Positions 60,901 to 64,000 of a stretch of DNA of 64,000 nt are shown one piece after another. The stretch covers positions 48,721 to 112,720 of the forward strand of contig JAQMWT010000469.1 in NCBI GenBank assembly GCA_029834535.1. The letters are read 5' to 3'. The notes beneath the pieces are model-generated. The model worked only from the letters and a program-made list of their open reading frames with translations, was not told the origin of the DNA and ran no database searches. This stretch comes from Chrysophaeum taylorii. Its lineage: Eukaryota > Sar > Pelagophyceae > Pelagomonadales > Pelagomonadaceae. Made by a program: the position numbers and the translations under genes. Position 1 is the stretch's first letter. The number at the start of each line of letters is the position of its first letter.

Positions 60901-61644
60901 TTAGCTTTTCTTGGTGTTCATAAAATCAAAAGTGGCGAGCGCGAGAGCTGTCGAAGGTGCGAGATGTGCGACGCGCGCGGGAGTCCCGCGGAACAAGCCG
61001 CGCACGCCCTCCCGCAAAACGACCTCCCTTAAGACCTCCACGAACGTCAAAGTTGTGGTCGTCGCCGTCTGAGACCGCAGCTTGGCGAGGTCCAGGGGAG
61101 AGGTCGCGGCAGCCGCAAAGCCGCTCGCGGCGAACGCGGAAGCCAAAGAGGATATTCCTCCTCGATCTCGTAACTTCTCGTAGAGCCCAAAGTAGAGGCC
61201 CGAGTAGACCCCAAAGCTCAGGACCGTCGCGCCGTAGCCCCGATACAACGTCCTCAACGGAAGCCGCAAACCTTCGGACAAACTCGAATCGATTTGCCGG
61301 AGTTGAGCCTTTTCCTTCGCGACGTCTACCGGAACGAACAACAGGCACGCGACCGCTTCGGCGAAGACCCCGGCCACAAACTGCGACCAGAACGACTCCC
61401 CGCGGACCAAATCGTAGGTTGTAAAGTAGAGCATGCCCGCTGGCGTTCCAATCAACGCGACGACGCCGAAGCCACGGTACATCCCGCGAATGCCCTCCCG
61501 CCGCACAAAGCTCCCAACCTCCAACGCCCCCTGCACCCGCGCCTTGACCGTGTCGATCGGGTGGCACACTACCTTGGCCCACAGGCTCGCAAACCCGCCA
61601 GCAACCGCCGTCTCAAGAATATCGCCTGCTTCTTTCATCATCAT
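60901..61644 (-). CDS. Mitochondrial carrier family protein
   Basis: The 247-residue protein has the threefold carrier repeat. The three signature motifs P-x-[DE]-x-x-[KR] are CHPIDTVKARVQ (about 27), FVPVDVAKEKAQ (about 104) and TSPLDLAKLRSQ (about 184), each closing an odd-numbered helix, with G-x-x-x-Y/F-R-G segments after them (GIRGMYRGFGV, LYRGYGATV, GVRGLFRGTPA). It is somewhat shorter than the usual 280-300 residues, through short loops. It should exchange small metabolites across the inner mitochondrial membrane; the general form is close to S-adenosylmethionine-type carriers, but the substrate is not determined. Confidence 0.93.
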   Translation of the reverse strand: MMMKEAGDILETAVAGGFASLWAKVVCHPIDTVKARVQGALEVGSFVRREGIRGMYRGFGVVALIGTPAGMLYFTTYDLVRGESFWSQFVAGVFAEAVACLLFVPVDVAKEKAQLRQIDSSLSEGLRLPLRTLYRGYGATVLSFGVYSGLYFGLYEKLRDRGGISSLASAFAASGFAAAATSPLDLAKLRSQTATTTTLTFVEVLREVVLREGVRGLFRGTPARVAHLAPSTALALATFDFMNTKKS

Positions 61645-61780
61645 TTTCCGAAATCATTCATATTCCTTTGTTTATTATTTGTTTGGAACAACGAAAAAAA
61701 CAAACAAACAAACAAACAAACAAACAACCCTCGTACGCGTTTAGTTAGTTAGTTTGTTTGTTTGTTTGTTTGTTTGTTAG

Positions 61781-63286
61781 TTAGTTCCCTGGGACGCCGC
61801 ACTTGAACTCCGCGAGGTTGAGGTAGAAGATAGGCTTGCCCTTCTGGGCTTCGATGGTAATGGTGGCGACGCCGGAGGCGACCATCGCGATGCAAGCGGT
61901 ACCGATGATGGAGCCGAGGAGAAAGATGACAAAGGAGGGGCGACCCGTCTTGCGGAGGAGGGAGTCGACCGCGTGCTGGCCGATCTGACCCGAGACGAAG
62001 CCAAAGCCGAGCATCCAGCACATGAGCTGCCAACCGAGGTTGTCGCCGAAGACCCACAAGATGGTGGAGGAGCCAGCCGTCCAGAGAATAGAAAAGGCTG
62101 ACGCCGAGGTCGCGCAGCGGGGCTCCATGTTAACTTCCATAAAGATAGGGCCGAGGATCATGCCGCCGCCGATGCCGAGGAGGCCGGCCGCGCAGCCCGC
62201 GCAGAGGGCGTACACGGGAAACTTGGCCATAAATTTCGAGTCCCAGACGAGGTCGTTCTCGAGGGGGACGTAGGCGGCGCAAGCCGCGCGCCGATCGCTT
62301 CGCTTCTTGATGATCTTCGCGATGACGAGCCAGAAGCACGCGAAGACCGGGACAGGCGTCCAGTACCAGGTCCAATACACGCCCTGTGCCCAAGGTCTCG
62401 CGTTCCCGCCGCGCTCCGAGAGGTCCCAGGTCGCGCACGGAGAGAAGACGGTGCGGGACAGGAGTTTGTAGAGGACGAGGTAGGCGGTCATGGGTATCAG
62501 GACAGCGTACGCCCAAATAGGGAACTGGATCGCCTCGTCGGCAAGAACAGCCTCGAGCTCTGCGTCCTCGGGCTTCGCCTTGTTCTCGACCATCTCGATC
62601 ATCTTGCCGCCCTCGAGCGAATCCGTGCCGTGAGCTTCACCGCGGAGCCTGGCGTCGAGGGGCTTGGCGGCGGCCTGGAGCTTCTTTGCGGTCTCCTGGC
62701 GGCGTGTCCTGAGGGCTTTCTTCAGGGTGCGGCGCGAGTTGTACGAGAGCACGAGTGCCAGGAGTACGACGATCGCGATCTTCGGCAGAATTATGTTCAG
62801 AAGAACGCCGAACACCACCCCCAACAGCTCCCCGGGCTGCGTGAAGACGGCAGCCTCGTAGTCGATCAGAGGTCTGTTGGCCTTGGGGTGCTTCGCGAAG
62901 CCGATCGACACGAAGTTGCCGATAGCTCCGCCGAGAATCGTCGCGTTCGACAAAGGCACCGCTGCCTTGGGTCCGACGCCCAAAATCAGCCAGTAAATAG
63001 GCACGAACAGCCCACCACCGCCGATCCCCGCGCCCGCGGCGAGCGACCCCAGAACCAGGACCAGCGACGTCGCGATCCCCAGCCGGACGGGATCGACCTC
63101 GCCGAGCTTCTGCTTGGCTCCGGCGTACACCGACCTTAACTCCCGGTGCGCCTGGTGGTCCTCCTCCTCCGTACTGCTTGACGCCATCATCATCGTCACC
63201 ACCAACGCGAGCCCGAGCCCCACGCAGACGCCCGCGCGCCCGAGGTCCACGCCGGCTCGCCGGACAGACATCATCATTCTTCCCAT
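61781..63286 (-). CDS. TauE/SafE-family anion (sulfite-type) exporter
   Basis: The 501-residue protein has an N-terminal hydrophobic segment (about 18-36), then two homologous halves. Each half contains the TauE/SafE glycine motif: AAGAGIGGGGLFVPIYWLIL at about 84-103 and GLLGIGGGMILGPIFMEV at about 375-392. Around nine membrane helices are visible, with a long cytosolic loop rich in Lys/Glu at about 185-250 between the halves. Eukaryotic members of this length occur in plants, oomycetes and algae. Bacterial relatives export sulfite or sulfoacetate; the role here is inferred. It is followed by simple (GTTT)n repeats and then the mitochondrial carrier, same strand, 136 bp apart. Confidence 0.92.
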   Translation of the reverse strand: MGRMMMSVRRAGVDLGRAGVCVGLGLALVVTMMMASSSTEEEDHQAHRELRSVYAGAKQKLGEVDPVRLGIATSLVLVLGSLAAGAGIGGGGLFVPIYWLILGVGPKAAVPLSNATILGGAIGNFVSIGFAKHPKANRPLIDYEAAVFTQPGELLGVVFGVLLNIILPKIAIVVLLALVLSYNSRRTLKKALRTRRQETAKKLQAAAKPLDARLRGEAHGTDSLEGGKMIEMVENKAKPEDAELEAVLADEAIQFPIWAYAVLIPMTAYLVLYKLLSRTVFSPCATWDLSERGGNARPWAQGVYWTWYWTPVPVFACFWLVIAKIIKKRSDRRAACAAYVPLENDLVWDSKFMAKFPVYALCAGCAAGLLGIGGGMILGPIFMEVNMEPRCATSASAFSILWTAGSSTILWVFGDNLGWQLMCWMLGFGFVSGQIGQHAVDSLLRKTGRPSFVIFLLGSIIGTACIAMVASGVATITIEAQKGKPIFYLNLAEFKCGVPGN

Positions 63287-63515
63287 GATCGGGTTGGTGA
63301 ATGACGTCTCGTGTTATTTATTTATTTATTATCTCGGGACAAAAATTTGTTCTCTTCCTCGATCCTAAACCCGCACTGTTCCTTCGAAATTTCCAACAAC
63401 AACGACGACGAGATACGACGTTGTCTGTCTGTCTGTCCGTCTGTCTGTCTTCTTCTGCGTCGAGAACGCGGCGGCGGGGGATGTCGTCAAACGCAAGCAC
63501 AGCGACGAGACCATC

Positions 63516-63779
63516 ATGCATGCTCCTCGCAGCCGCCCTCAGAGCGCCCATCCGCGTCGAGAAAAGGTCGAGAAAGACAACAACGTCCTACGCAAGGCGA
63601 GGCGCCGCCTGGAAGCCGAGTCCGAGGCGTGCAGAATGCTCATGGAAGAAGAGTATGGCCGCATCAACAAGAAGCTCATGTTGGACGATGAAGGAAAAGA
63701 AGAAGAACGTGATGATTTATTTTCAGCTCGAGAGTGGTACTTTTCCCAGCCCGCCAGCAAGAAATTCATTCGAGCTGTG

Positions 63780-63814
<35 letters not shown>

Positions 63815-63986
63815 TCAAAGCGACTTCCTTCCTCCTTGGGCTGGCTGCGTAGGCCGAAGAAGAAGAAGAAGAAGAAGCCCTGCTTCTCGCGGGCAGCAAC
63901 GCAGAAAAAACAGGACAAAGCCGTTGGTCTTAGACCCTATTTTCCCCTTGTTGGCGGTTGATTCCTTGTTTTTGCACCCCTACTGA
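63516..63986 (+). CDS. Possible coiled-coil protein, gene model uncertain
   Basis: From about 63465 one plus-strand frame reads like coding (VVKRKHSDET, then KVEKDNNVLRKARRRLEAES and ACRMLMEEEYGRINKKLMLD), a charged coiled coil. The first ATG in frame is at 63516, inside that stretch, so the true start or an upstream exon is probably missing; a pyrimidine-rich (TCTG)n tract just before it could be the end of an intron. After about 63750 the frame runs through a (TTAT)n microsatellite (FIYLFIYLFIY) and an Arg repeat and is unlikely to be coding. The C-terminus is therefore not defined. Confidence 0.3.
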
Positions 63987-64000
63987 CCTTTTTTTTCTCT

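Noticed and set aside
63780-63812. FIYLFIYLFIY as a membrane helix of the last gene
   Set aside because: It is the translation of a (TTAT)n microsatellite and is unlikely to be coding.
1-64000. CRISPR arrays, bacterial operons or ribosomal RNA genes
   Set aside because: No regularly spaced direct repeats with unique spacers, no Shine-Dalgarno-spaced gene strings and no rRNA-like sequence were seen.

Overview
This is a stretch of nuclear DNA from a eukaryote, most likely a microalga of the stramenopile (heterokont) kind; that placement is inferred from gene content and style, not from a marker gene. Intact genes are single open frames without obvious introns, packed tail to tail or head to head with gaps of tens of bases. 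Products include a MAP kinase with a PH domain, a cis-prenyltransferase, a mitochondrial carrier, a TauE/SafE exporter, EamA transporters, a secreted sulfotransferase and a plastid fibrillin-like protein. Nothing looks bacterial in organisation, and I found no rRNA, tRNA or CRISPR array by eye.

Layout. 1-9.4 kb: a Ty1/copia retrotransposon (1490-7448) with 96-bp LTRs and a 5-bp target duplication, broken by frameshifts and carrying two younger insertions, sitting inside a cluster of heat-shock-element-like sites. 9.4-10.1 kb: a small membrane protein and a MAPEG protein whose stop codons overlap. 10.5-15.1 kb: a complete but decayed 4.66-kb DNA transposon with terminal inverted repeats and target duplication, followed by a more decayed relative, a methyltransferase fragment and about 4 kb of unassigned sequence. 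20.3-22.8 kb: a hypothetical gene and a broken hAT transposase. 22.9-26.0 kb: two EamA-type transporters. 26.1-35.2 kb: decayed repeat DNA, part of it resembling a retroelement gag. 35.2-36.2 kb: a secreted glycosyltransferase-like gene. 36.2-40.0 kb: repeats.

40.0-52.4 kb is the densest part: cis-prenyltransferase, a large secreted protein, an RRM protein fused to a degenerate nucleoside-kinase module, a coiled-coil membrane protein, a fibrillin-like protein, a four-helix membrane protein, a J-domain protein, a Cys-rich single-pass surface protein, a small secreted protein and a PH-MAPK. 52.4-58.4 kb holds repeats, one small gene and a 2.5-kb element with AAGTTTGGTCA-rich ends. 58.5-63.3 kb has sulfotransferase, beta-helix/zinc-site protein, mitochondrial carrier and TauE/SafE exporter; a possible coiled-coil gene is cut off near the right end.

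Three dispersed repeat families are worth keeping: a short GTCTTTAAATGTCGAC-type terminal-repeat family (copies near 4.9, 39.7, 49.1, 52.6 and 55.8 kb), a LINE-like family with a GTTA tail (5.2, 37.7 and 57.4 kb), and the 10.5-kb DNA transposon family. No operon-like pathway links the host genes; they look like ordinary housekeeping, membrane and secretory genes. The most novel single object is the RRM plus degenerate nucleoside kinase fusion at 43.3-45.2 kb.
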